DNA of 40,444 nt from Nemertoderma westbladi (lineage: Eukaryota; Xenacoelomorpha; Nemertodermatida; Nemertodermatidae). The stretch is taken from NCBI GenBank assembly GCA_032718475.1, contig JAUCBJ010000694.1:1-40444 (forward strand). The letters are read 5' to 3'. Positions 30,544 through 40,139 of this stretch are shown here, in pieces (the stretch's first letter is position 1; the number at the start of each line of letters is the position of its first letter). Under the pieces are notes generated by a model, which saw nothing but the letters and a program-made list of their open reading frames with translations, did not search any database and was not told the DNA's origin. The translations under genes and the position numbers were made by a program.

Positions 30544-30864
30544 CTATCCTCCGTCTCTTCGTGTCCGGCGTCGCACCGTCGGCCCCACCGGTTCGGTGGG
30601 CCGCTCGTCGCCCTCGGCCGGTAGCTGGCCGGCGACATCGGCGCGCCGTCCTCCGTCCCGTGTCGACTCATCTCCTTCTCCCTCCGTCTCGCTCTCTTTC
30701 TCTCTTGGCTCGACTTCGGGTTCCAGGCCCTCCTCGTCCTGTGCTTCCGGTTCGCCCGTTATCGATGGCTCCGGGGTCGTGGGCCTGTATCGTTTGGTCG
30801 CGGCCTCGCGGATCGTTAGGTCTTCGTCCGGGGTCCGCGGTGGTGTCTCGCCCGACTCACTCAT
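30544..30864 (-). CDS. Gag N-terminal segment up to the TAG
   Basis: Starts at ATG 30864 (MSESGETPP), about 115 nt inside the LTR. It is acidic and proline-rich, then enters a repeat of about 31-33 residues (DVAGQL.AEGD...RRRTRRDGG) present twice in tandem. At the TAG the first copy has a stop where the second copy has GAG (Glu), so a single G-to-T change explains the break. Confidence 0.6.
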   Translation of the reverse strand: MSESGETPPRTPDEDLTIREAATKRYRPTTPEPSITGEPEAQDEEGLEPEVEPREKESETEGEGDESTRDGGRRADVAGQLPAEGDERPTEPVGPTVRRRTRRDGG

Positions 30865-30979
30865 CTCGTCTGGTGGCTGATGGTTCGGCTAGCTAGGGTG
30901 GAGTTCTTTGTGTTTAACTGGGGCGGCAGCTCGTCTTTAGTTACTGAGTTTAGCTGGGGAAGCAACACCTTTTAGTTAC
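30865..30979 (-). other. LTR element leader between 5' LTR and Gag ATG
   Basis: The element-sense sequence after the LTR starts GTAACTAAAAGGTGTTGC. No TGG-type tRNA 3'-end complement is visible at the expected place, so I could not identify a primer-binding site. Two GTTACTA-like words lie within it. Confidence 0.5.
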
Positions 30980-31516
30980 TGTGACGGGATCCAGGAGGGA
31001 TCCCGATTTATCCGATGTGGTATTTAGTCCACGCGTCCCCGCCGTGTATAAGAGTGAAATAAAGATAACTGAGTTCTGAAGTTCGGTGTATAATAAGAGG
31101 TTATAGGATATAGATATATTGTGAATGTGTACAAGGCGGGATACGGTAACTAAAGTCCCGTGATCCCCTAACTAAACTAATTGGCTGTACCCTACGCTAG
31201 CACTGCTGCACTGAGATAACTGAATCACTGATTAATAGGTTATTGGTTATATTGCACGGTGGCCTTACTGCTACTCAATCGATGCCATTCCCCCCTCTGA
31301 TTGGTTAATACCCTTGTTGGCGCCCCGTGGAGTATTCCCGTTCACTCCACCTGTTCTCTCTGGGTTAGGGGTTTGGCCCCTGACCCTCTATTGTGTGCTT
31401 CCTTCCCACTCTTATTGGGATGGCACGAGTTGGTTAATTGCCCAATCTCGTGGCTCCCAATATTGCTTATCGGCTAATAACTTTATGGGGTGTTGGCGGG
31501 ATTGAATAAGCTAACA
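30980..31516 (-). repeat. 5' LTR (in element sense)
   Basis: 537 bp, apparently identical to the other LTR. In element sense it begins TGTTAGC and ends CGTCACA. It should hold the promoter; an AATATATCTATATCC stretch about 155 nt from its end is a possible TATA region. Confidence 0.93.
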
Positions 31517-31521
31517 ACTAT
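31517..31521. repeat. Target-site duplication ACTAT (right)
   Basis: Matches 24245-24249 and is immediately followed by TGAGTTAATAG, the rest of a satellite unit. Confidence 0.92.
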
Positions 31522-34500
31522 TGAGTTAATAGTTCAGCGTAAGTAACAATAAACTACTGTAAATATTACCCTCCATCACTGTTAGTAGAACAGGAGTCAT
31601 TCACTATTGAGTTAATAGTTCAGTGTAAGTAACAATAAACTACTGTAAATATTACTCTCCATCACTGTTAGTAGAACAGGAGTCATTCACTATTGAGTTA
31701 ATAGTTCAGCGTAAGTAACAATAAACTACTGTAAATATTACCCTCCATCACTGTTAGTAGAACAGGAGTCATTCACTATTGAGTTAATAGTTCAGTGTAA
31801 GTAACAATAAACTACTGTAAATATTACCCTCCATCACTGTTAGTAGAACAGGAGTCATTCACTATTGAGTTAATAGTTCAGTGTAAATAACAATAAACTA
31901 CTGTAAATATTACCCTCCATCACTGTTAGTAGAACATGAGTCATTTACAATTGAGTTAATAGTTCAGTGTAAGTAACAATTAGCTACTGTAAATATTAAC
32001 CTCCATCACTGTTAGTAGAACAGGAGTCATTCACTATTGAGTTAATAGTTCAGTGTAAATAACAATAAACTACTGTAAATATTACCCTCCATCACTGTTA
32101 GTAGAACATGAGTCATTTACAATTGAGTTAATAGTTCAGTGTAAGTAACAATTAGCTACTGTAAATATTAACCTCCATCACTGTTAGTAGAACAGGAGTC
32201 ATTCACAATTGAGTTAATAGTTCAGTGTAAGTAACAATAAACTACTGTAAATATTACCCTCCATCACTGTTAGTAGAACAGGAGTCATTCACAATTGAGT
32301 TAATAGTTCAGTGTAAGTAACAATAAACTACTGTAAATATTACCCTACATCACTGTTAGTAGAACAGGAGTCATTCACTATTGAGTTAATAGTTCAGTGT
32401 AAGTAACAATAAACTACTGTAAATATTACCCTCCATCACTGTTAGTAGAACAGGAATCATTCACTATTGAGTTAATAGTTCAGTGTAAGTAACAATAAAC
32501 TACTTTAAATATTACCCTCCATCACTGTTAGTAGAACAGGAGTCATTCACTATTGAGTTAATAGTTCAGCGTAAGTAACAATAAACTACTGTAAATATTA
32601 CCCTCCATCACTGTTAGTAGAACAGGAGTCATTCACTATTGAGTTAATAGTTCAGTGTAAGTAACAATAAACTACTGTAAATATTACTCTCCATCACTGT
32701 TAGTAGAACAGGAGTCATTCACTATTGAGTTAATAGTTCAGCGTAAGTAACAATAAACTACTGTAAATATTACCCTCCATCACTGTTAGTAGAACAGGAG
32801 TCATTCACTATTGAGTTAATAGTTCAGTGTAAGTAACAATAAACTACTGTAAATATTACCCTCCATCACTGTTAGTAGAACAGGAGTCATTCACTATTGA
32901 GTTAATAGTTCAGTGTAAATAACAATAAACTACTGTAAATATTACCCTCCATCACTGTTAGTAGAACATGAGTCATGTACAATTGAGTTAATAGTTCAGT
33001 GTAAGTAACAATTAGCTACTGTAAATATTAACCTCCATCACTGTTAGTAGAACAGGAGTCATTCACAATTGAGTTAATAGTTCAGTGTAAGTAACAATAA
33101 ACTACTGTAAATATTAACCTCCATCACTGTTAGTAGAACAGGAGTCATTCACTATTGAGTTAATAGTTCAGTGTAAGTAACAATAAACTACTGTAAATAT
33201 TAACCTCCATCACTGTTAGTAGAACAGGAGTCATTCACTATTGAGTTAATAGTCCAGTGTAAGTAACAATAAACTACTGTAAATATTACCCTCCATCACT
33301 GTTAGTAGAACAGGAGTCATTCACTATTGAGTTAATAGTTCAGTGTAAGTAACAATAAACTACTGTAAATATTAACCTGCATCACTGTTAGTAGAACAGG
33401 AGTCATTCACTATTGAGTTAATAGTTCAGTGTAAGTAACAATAAACTACTGTAAATATTAACCTCCATCACTGTTAGTAGAACAGGAGTCATTCACTATT
33501 GAGTTAATAGTTCAGTGTAAGTAACAATAAACTACTGTAAATATTACTCTCCATCACTGTTAGTAGAACAGGAGTCATTCACTATTGAGTTAATAGTTCA
33601 GTGTAAGTAACAATAAACTACTGTAAATATTACCCTACATCACTGTTAGTAGAACAGGAGTCATTCACTATTGAGTTAATAGTTCAGTGTAAGTAACAAT
33701 AAACTACTGTAAATATTACCCTCCATCACTGTTAGTAGAACAGGAGTCATTCACTATTGAGTTAATAGTTCAATGTAAGTAACAATAAACTACTGTAAAT
33801 ATTACCCTCCATCACTGTTAGTAGAACAGGAGTCATTCACTATTGAGTTAATAGTTCAATGTAAGTAACAATAAACTACTGTAAATATTACCCTCCATCA
33901 CTGTTAGTAGAACAGGAGTCATTCACTATTGAGTTAATAGTTCAGTGTAAGTAACAATAAACTACTGTAAATATTACCCTCCATCACTGTTAGTAGAACA
34001 GGAGTCATTCACTATTGAGTTAATAGTTCAGTGTAAGTAACAATAAACTACTGTAAATATTACCCTCCATCACTGTTAGTAGAACAGGAGTCATTCAGTA
34101 TTGAGTTAATAGTTCAGTGTAAGTAACAATAAACTACTGTAAATATTACCCTCCATCACTGTTAGTAGAACAGGAGTCATTCACAATTGAGTTAATAGTT
34201 CAGTGTAAGTAACAATAAACTACTGTAAATATTACCCTCCATCACTGTTAGTAGAACAGGAGTCATTCACAATTGAGTTAATAGTTCAGTGTAAGTAACA
34301 ATAAACTACTGTAAATATTACCCTCCATCACTGTTAGTAGAACAGGAGTCATTCACTATTGAGTTAATAGTTCAGTGTAAGTAACAATAAACTACTGTAA
34401 ATATTACCCTCCATCACTGTTAGTAGAACAGGAGTCATTCACAATTGAGTTAATAGTTCAGTGTAAGTAACAATAAACTACTGTAAATATTACTCTCCAT

Positions 34501-35355
34501 CACTGTTAGTAGAACAGGAGTCATTCACTATTGAGTTAATAGTTCAGCGTAAGTAACAATAAACTACTGTAAATATTACCCTCCATCACTGTTAGTAGAA
34601 CAGGAGTCATTCACTATTGAGTTAATAGTTCAGTGTAAGTAACAATAAACTACTGTAAATATTACCCTCCATCACTGTTAGTAGAACAGGAGTCATTCAC
34701 TATTGAGTTAATAGTTCAGTGTAAATAACAATAAACTACTGTAAATATTAACCTCCATCACTGTTAGTAGAACAGGAGTCATTCACTATTGAGTTAATAG
34801 TTCAGTGTAAGTAACAATAAACTACTGTAAATATTAACCTCCATCACTGTTAGTAGAACAGGAGTCATTCACTATTGAGTTAATAGTTCAGTGTAAGTAA
34901 CAATAAACTACTGTAAATATTAACCTGCATCACTGTTAGTAGAAGAGGAGTCATTCACTATTGAGTTAATAGTTCAGTGTAAGTAACAATAAACTACTGT
35001 AAATATTACCCTCCATCACTGTTAGTAGAACAGGAGTCATTCACTATTGAGTTAATAGTTCAGTGTAAGTAACAATAAACTACTGTAAATATTACCCTAC
35101 ATCACTGTTAGTAGAACAGGAGTCATTCACTATTGAGTTAATAGTTCAGTGTAAGTAACAATAAACTACTGTAAATATTACCCTCCATCACTGTTAGTAG
35201 AACAGGAGTCATTCACTATTGAGTTAATAGTTCAGTGTAAGTAACAATAAACTACTGTAAATATTACCCTCCATCACTGTTAGTAGAACAGGAGTCATTC
35301 ACTATTGAGTTAATAGTTCAGTGTAAGTAACAATAAATATTACCCTCCATCACTG
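31517..35355 (+). repeat. 86-bp satellite, block D (about 45 units)
   Basis: Same unit. A marked group (GTAAATAAC, then AACATGAGTCATTTAC, then AACAATTAGCTACTG and TTAACCTCC) seen once in block C near 23665-23790 occurs three times here (AACATG at 31933, 32105 and 32965, i.e. 172 and 860 bp apart, exact multiples of 86). The last unit before the LINE-D copy carries the same 10-bp deletion as in block A. Confidence 0.97.
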
Positions 35356-36456
35356 TTTTTATTTATTTATTTATTTATTTAAAACTCGACATTAAAATAT
35401 GTGAAATACACATAACATAGAAACATACATACAGAACAAAGAATACACAAAAGGTCGAGGGAGGGAAACTGCCCAGGCTCAAGGCACTTACGGGAGTTTG
35501 GGTACTATAAAGTAAACATAAAATATACTGTAATGCACATACAGTACACATTACAAATTGCTATAATATTTTAAATTTCTAATAAAATTGAGACTTATAA
35601 AAAGAAAACGAGACGAAAAACTAAAACAATAAAAAAAAAAATGACAAAAAAGATATTTGTCACTGTTGTGCTAAAAATAATGGATTGCCAGGGGGTCGTG
35701 TAAAATTAAAGTGTTCCAAAAAGTCGATCGCCTGCAACTTGCGTGAAAATATGTTCAGGTTACAAGAATCAACTACTGAAGAAGGGAGATTATTCCATAT
35801 TCTGACTGCACGAGATGAGAAAGAATGTTTGCTGATATCTAAACGACACCTAGGTACGTAAAGTTTCCTACTGTTGCCACGAAGACCAGCTCGGGGAGCT
35901 TGAGAGAAATAATTATCAAAGTCAAGATCAACAAGACCTTGTGTAATTTTGTAAACCATTTTTAGGTCGAATATCATTCGACGCACTTCTAAAGGTTGTA
36001 GGAAAAGCAGTTCGAGGCGGTCCATGTAGCTAGAGTAAGGTAACTTACAGCGCATAAACAGACGACGAGTAAAGTAGCGTTGAACACCCTCAATCATGTC
36101 TATGCTGCGTTTTGTATGTGGAGACCAGACAGGCGCGCAATATTCTACAAGAGGCCGAGCTATGGCTTTATAAGCTATTATTAAAGCTTGACGGTTACTA
36201 GTTACGATGCTCCTGAATAACATATTGATAACTTTGTAAGCTTTTGCTGTTTGGTCTCTACAATAAAGATCGAATTTTAGATCGGATGAAATTGTTAGGC
36301 CCAGGTCCTTACAGTGTGTATCAGAGGTGAGCACAGACGGATTGAGAGTGTATTCGCGCTTCGCATTGGATGAGCCAACATAAATAACAATACATTTATG
36401 GGTTGCAATAGAGAGCTGCCATTCGTTCGCCCATGCCTCCAGCTTGCTGAGTGCTG
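35356..36456 (-). mobile_element. LINE-D copy 2, duplicate of 10154-11250
   Basis: Same truncation point, same insertion point in the satellite unit and same 10-bp-deleted flanking unit as copy 1. It therefore arose by duplication of a satellite segment carrying one original insertion, not by a second insertion. Coding differences from copy 1 are four base changes. Confidence 0.9.
35660..36453 (-). pseudogene. LINE-D reverse transcriptase C-terminal fragment (copy 2)
   Basis: The product reads the same as copy 1 from LSKLEAWANEW to LFLAQQ. The four substitutions between copies fall in third codon positions and are silent. It lacks the palm domain and endonuclease, so it is inert. Confidence 0.85.
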
Positions 36457-38856
36457 TTAGTAGAACAGGAGTCATTCACTATTGAGTTAATAGTTCAGTG
36501 TAAGTAACAATAAACTACTGTAAACATTACCCTCCATCACTGTTAGTAGAACAGGAGTCATTCACTATTGAGTTAATAGTTCAGTGTAAGTAACAATAAA
36601 CTACTGTAAATATTACCCTCCATCACTGTTAGTAGAACAGGAGTCATTCACTATTGAGTTAATAGTTCAGTGTAAGTAACAATAAACTACTGTAAATATT
36701 ACCCTCCATCACTGTTAGTAGAACAGGAGTCATTCACTATTGAGTTAATAGTTCAGTGTAAGTAACAATAAACTACTGTAAATATTACCCTACATCACTG
36801 TTAGTAGAACAGGAGTCATTCACTATTGAGTTAATAGTTCAGTGTAAGTAACAATAAACTACTGTAAATATTACCCTCCATCACTGTTAGTAGAACAGGA
36901 GTCATTCACTATTGAGTTAATAGTTCAGTGTAAGTGACAATAAACTACTGTAAATATTACCTTACATCACTGTTAGTAGAACAGGAGTCATTCACTATTG
37001 AGTTAATAGTTCAGTGTAAGTAACAATAAACTACTGTAAATATTACCCTCCATCACTGTTAGTAGAACAGGAGTCATTCACTATTGAGTTAATAGTTCAG
37101 TGTAAGTAACAATAAACTACTGTAAATATTACCCTCCATCACTGTTAGTAGAACAGGAGTCATTCACTATTGAGTTAATAGTTCAGTGTAAGTATCAATA
37201 AACTACTGTAAATATTACCCTCCATCACCGTTAGTAGAACAGGAGTCATTCACTATTGAGTTAATAGTTCTGTGTAAGTAACAATAAACTACTGTAAATA
37301 TTACTCTCCATCACTGTTAGTAGAACAGGAGTCATTCACTATTGAGTTAATAGTTCAGTGTAAGTAACAATAAACTACTGTAAATATTACTCTCCATCAC
37401 TGTTAGTAGAACAGGAGTCATTCACTATTGAGTTAATAGTTCAGTGTAAGTAACAATAAACTGCTGTAAATATTACCCTCCATCACTGTTAGTAGAACAG
37501 GAGTCATTCACTATTGAGTTAATAGTTCAATGTAAGTAACAATAAACTACTGTAAATATTACCCTCCATCACTGTTAGTAGAACAGGAGTCATTCACTAT
37601 TGAATTAATAGTTCAGTGTAAGTAACAATAAACTACAGTAAATATTACCCTCCATCACTGTTAGTAGAACAGGAGTCATTCACTATTGAGTTAATAGTTC
37701 AGTGTAAGTAACAATAAACTACTGTAAATATTACCCTCCATCACTGTTAGTAGAACAGGAGTCATTCACTATTGAGTTAATAGTTCAGTGTAAGTAACAA
37801 TAAACTACTGTAAATATTACCCTCCATCACTGTTAGTAGAACAGGAGTCATTCACTATTGAGTTAATAGTTCAGTGTACGTATCAATAAACTAGTGTAAA
37901 TATTAACCTCCATCACTGTTAGTAGAACAGGAGTCATTCACTATTGAGTTAATAGTTCAGTGTAAGTAACAATAAACTACTGTAAATATTACCCTCCATC
38001 ACTGTTAGTAGAACAGGAGTCATTCACTATTGAGTTAATAGTTCCAGTGTAAGTAACAATAAACTAATGTAAATATTACCCTCCATCACTGTTAGTAGAA
38101 CAGGAGTCATTCACTATTGAATTAATAGTTCAGTGTAAGTAACAATAAACTACAGTAAATATTACCCTCCATCACTGTTAGTAGAACAGGAGTCATTCAC
38201 TATTGAGTTAATAGTTCAGTGTAAGTAACAATAAACTACTGTAAATATTACCCTCCATCACTGTTAGTAGAACAGGAGTCATTCACTATTGAGTTAATAG
38301 TTCAGTGTAAGTAACAATAAACTACTGTAAATATTACCCTCCATCACTGTTAGTAGAACAGGAGTCATTCACTATTGAGTTAATAGTTCAGTGTACGTAT
38401 CAATAAACTAGTGTAAATATTAACCTCCATCACTGTTAGTAGAACAGGAGTCATTCACTATTGAGTTAATAGTTCAGTGTAAGTAACAATAAACTACTGT
38501 AAATATTACCCTCCATCACTGTTAGTAGAACAGGAGTCATTCACTATTGAGTTAATAGTTCAGTGTAAGTAACAATAAACTACTGTAAATATTACCCTCC
38601 ATCACTGTTAGTAGAACAGGAGTCATTCACTATTGAGTTAATAGTTCCAGTGTAAGTAACAATAAACTAATGTAAATATTACCCTCCATCACTGTTAGTA
38701 GAACATGAGTCATTCACTATTGAGTTAATAGTTCAGTGTAAGTAACAATAAACTACTGTAAATATTACCCTCCATCACTGTTAGTAGAACAGGAGTCATT
38801 CACTATTGAGTTAATAGTTCAGTGTAAGTAAGAATAAACTACTGTAAATATTACCC
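36457..38856 (+). repeat. 86-bp satellite, block E (about 28 units), right edge of array
   Basis: Same unit. The GTGTACGTATC...CTAGTG variant recurs at 516 bp (6 units; 37875 and 38391) and GTTCCAG at about 603 bp. The array ends partway through a unit, after ATTACCCT, where unrelated AT-rich intron sequence begins. Confidence 0.97.
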
Positions 38857-39208
38857 TATATGTATAATTCCATGTCAACGCTTCCACACAATATATTTAC
38901 AATTTTCATTTTTTTATTTAATTTTCAATTTTCATTGATGGGATTGGCGTAAGTTACCCAACCCCCGTCTCGTTTTGTTAAAACTTAATGTTTTGTGCAA
39001 CTTTGAGACGGTGAACTGAACTGCACAACCCAGACCAGGCATGTATAAGGATTCAATACAAACAAAACAAACAATACAAACTTCAGGTCATTAATTATGA
39101 ATCATATTAATGATATAATCTACATCAATACGACCAATAACGCAGTAACTGTTCCAGAATCTATAATAATAAGGGAATTGTTGTGGGGCGAGTGACGCGG
39201 TGAATCAA

Positions 39209-39265
39209 ATATACAATGTAAATATGGAGAGCATTATCATATTGTCCCATTTACATTGTATATTC
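39209..39265. repeat. Inverted repeat, 16-bp arms
   Basis: AATATACAATGTAAAT at about 39208-39223 and its exact complement ATTTACATTGTATATT at about 39249-39264 flank a spacer of about 25 nt, which also contains short complementary words. It could be a small hairpin RNA or a palindromic element remnant. Confidence 0.7.
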
Positions 39266-39500
39266 CAGAATCTGGCTACTTTAAGATTTTGCTGCTTGAT
39301 TGCAACATGATCAATGTCTAGATAAAATATCAAGCTCGAAGCTCGCAATGTTATAATTTACCATTTCCTTATTCAGTCGTGTTTGGACTATTGATAGCTT
39401 CCCGACTCTGATTACAAGGTTCCACCTTGGTGTAGTCGTGTAGTGGTTGCATTGAATTCACATCTCCCACATAATAAATATAATTACAATACAAACATAT

Positions 39501-39512
39501 TTTTTTCTTTAG
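39501..39512 (+). promoter_or_regulatory. 3' splice site with polypyrimidine tract
   Basis: TTTTTTCTTTAG, a strong acceptor. Joining to 8914 gives T+AC, a Tyr codon, in open frame. Confidence 0.85.
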
Positions 39513-40139
39513 ACAAACCACATTGGATTCACAATAATACAATAGAGCGAACTGTTACAGGAGTTCTTGGGAAGGAGGTTAACCTAACATGTACAATGGA
39601 AAGTTATCCAGCTGTTATTGAATCGAGTTATTATTGGCTTAGTGGAGTTGACGTAAATAAGAAGCTGCCCGATGGTGATAAATATAGGACATCAGTTGTA
39701 GTGGAGAACTCTGAGTATAAAAGTACAGCTGTTTTAAGGCTAACTATATATAATGTAACGAGAGATGATCTTAATCCAACCTACTTTGGGAGGGTTGGAA
39801 ATGGTATCCCTAGGAGTAATACTGAGGTTGAATGTGACGTTAACTTAGATGCTGAAGGACCTCCACATATGCCGACTGGAGTTAAAGTAGAAGCTGTTGA
39901 CTCTTCTAGTGTAAAAGTTAGTTGGACACCAGGATTCGATGGTGGATCTAATCAATGGTTTAGAGTTGAGTACACCAATAGTAACCAAAAAATTGATTCT
40001 AAAACAACAGGAAAAACAAATGATTCAACTATAATCGTCCCAGAATTACCCAATGAACGTCATTATTTCTCTGTGGTGGCCTGTAATAAGCACGGTTGTC
40101 AGGATCCAACTCCTGTAATAGAAGGTGAACCAACAACAG
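39513..40139 (+). CDS. Second Ig-superfamily exon: Ig-like domain + fibronectin III domain
   Basis: 627 nt, phase 1 at both ends (209 codons counting the split ones), donor GTAAGA at 40140. From the first full codon, residues about 5-112 are an Ig-like domain: VNLTC with Cys26, YYWL at 39-42, and LRLTIYNVTRDDL. The expected second Cys in the Y-x-C strand is absent (PTYFGRVGN), and a Cys107 lies later. Residues 115-205 are an FN3 domain: PTGVKVEAVDSSSVKVSWTP, WFRVEY, and YFSVVACNKHGC. Possible N-glycosylation sites are at Asn8, 24, 80 and 170. The Ig-then-FN3 order near the membrane side fits nephrin/Kirre-type or Dscam-like adhesion receptors. The frame joins cleanly to the exon at 8330-8914. 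Confidence 0.82.

Larger units (their letters stand above)
26857..30864 (-). pseudogene. Gag-like polyprotein frame of the LTR element, interrupted
   Basis: One frame accounts for most of 30864-26857 (about 1335 codons). It is broken by a TAG at 30546-30544, by two opposite one-base shifts at G homopolymers (+ strand C runs at 29275-29283 and 28629-28642), and by a TAA at 27891-27889. Order of parts: acidic/proline-rich start; a duplicated segment of about 110 bp; a basic helical domain with a long charged coiled coil; an Asn-rich stretch; an Arg/Ser/Glu-rich disordered region; and a C-terminal zinc-knuckle domain. Gag proteins assemble the particle and bind element RNA. No recognisable capsid fold or major homology region was seen, and no pol frame follows. 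Because the LTRs look identical, the breaks are recent, tolerated, recoded, or sequencing errors in homopolymers. Confidence 0.65.
24250..31516 (-). mobile_element. Complete LTR retrotransposon, gag-only, BEL/Pao-like, recently inserted
   Basis: The element is 7267 bp with two 537-bp LTRs that I could not tell apart at any base, a 5-bp duplication, TG...CA ends, and a polypurine tract (GGGGGGGAG) directly abutting the LTR at 24787-24795. The tract and all convincing coding capacity place the sense strand as minus. The internal 6.2 kb carries one long Gag-like frame (30864-26857) ending in two zinc knuckles, then about 2 kb of low-complexity and hairpin-rich sequence. No protease, reverse transcriptase, RNase H or integrase motifs were found. 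It would have to be mobilised by a related autonomous element. The BEL/Pao assignment rests only on the paired knuckle layout and 5-bp duplication. Base composition is far more GC-rich than the host flanks. Confidence 0.88.
8915..39512 (+). other. Giant intron of the Ig gene (30.6 kb)
   Basis: Bounded by GTAAGT at 8915 and TTTTTTCTTTAG at 39501-39512. Both flanking exons are in phase 1, and joining them completes a Tyr codon and an uninterrupted frame. About 14.2 kb is satellite and about 15.7 kb is mobile elements; less than 1 kb is neither. Confidence 0.8.
38857..39512 (+). other. Right end of the intron, unique AT-rich sequence
   Basis: No gene seen. An inverted pair around 39211-39263 (AATATACAATGTAAAT and ATTTACATTGTATATT) can form a long stem. 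The stretch ends in a strong polypyrimidine tract and AG. Confidence 0.65.

Noticed and set aside
10154-36456. LINE-D copies as two independent insertions
   Set aside because: Same truncation, same target base and the same deletion in the flanking unit make one insertion plus duplication far simpler.
8884-38856. Regular repeats resembling a CRISPR array
   Set aside because: The 86-bp units are contiguous with no unique spacers, lie in a spliced eukaryotic gene, and start inside its exon.
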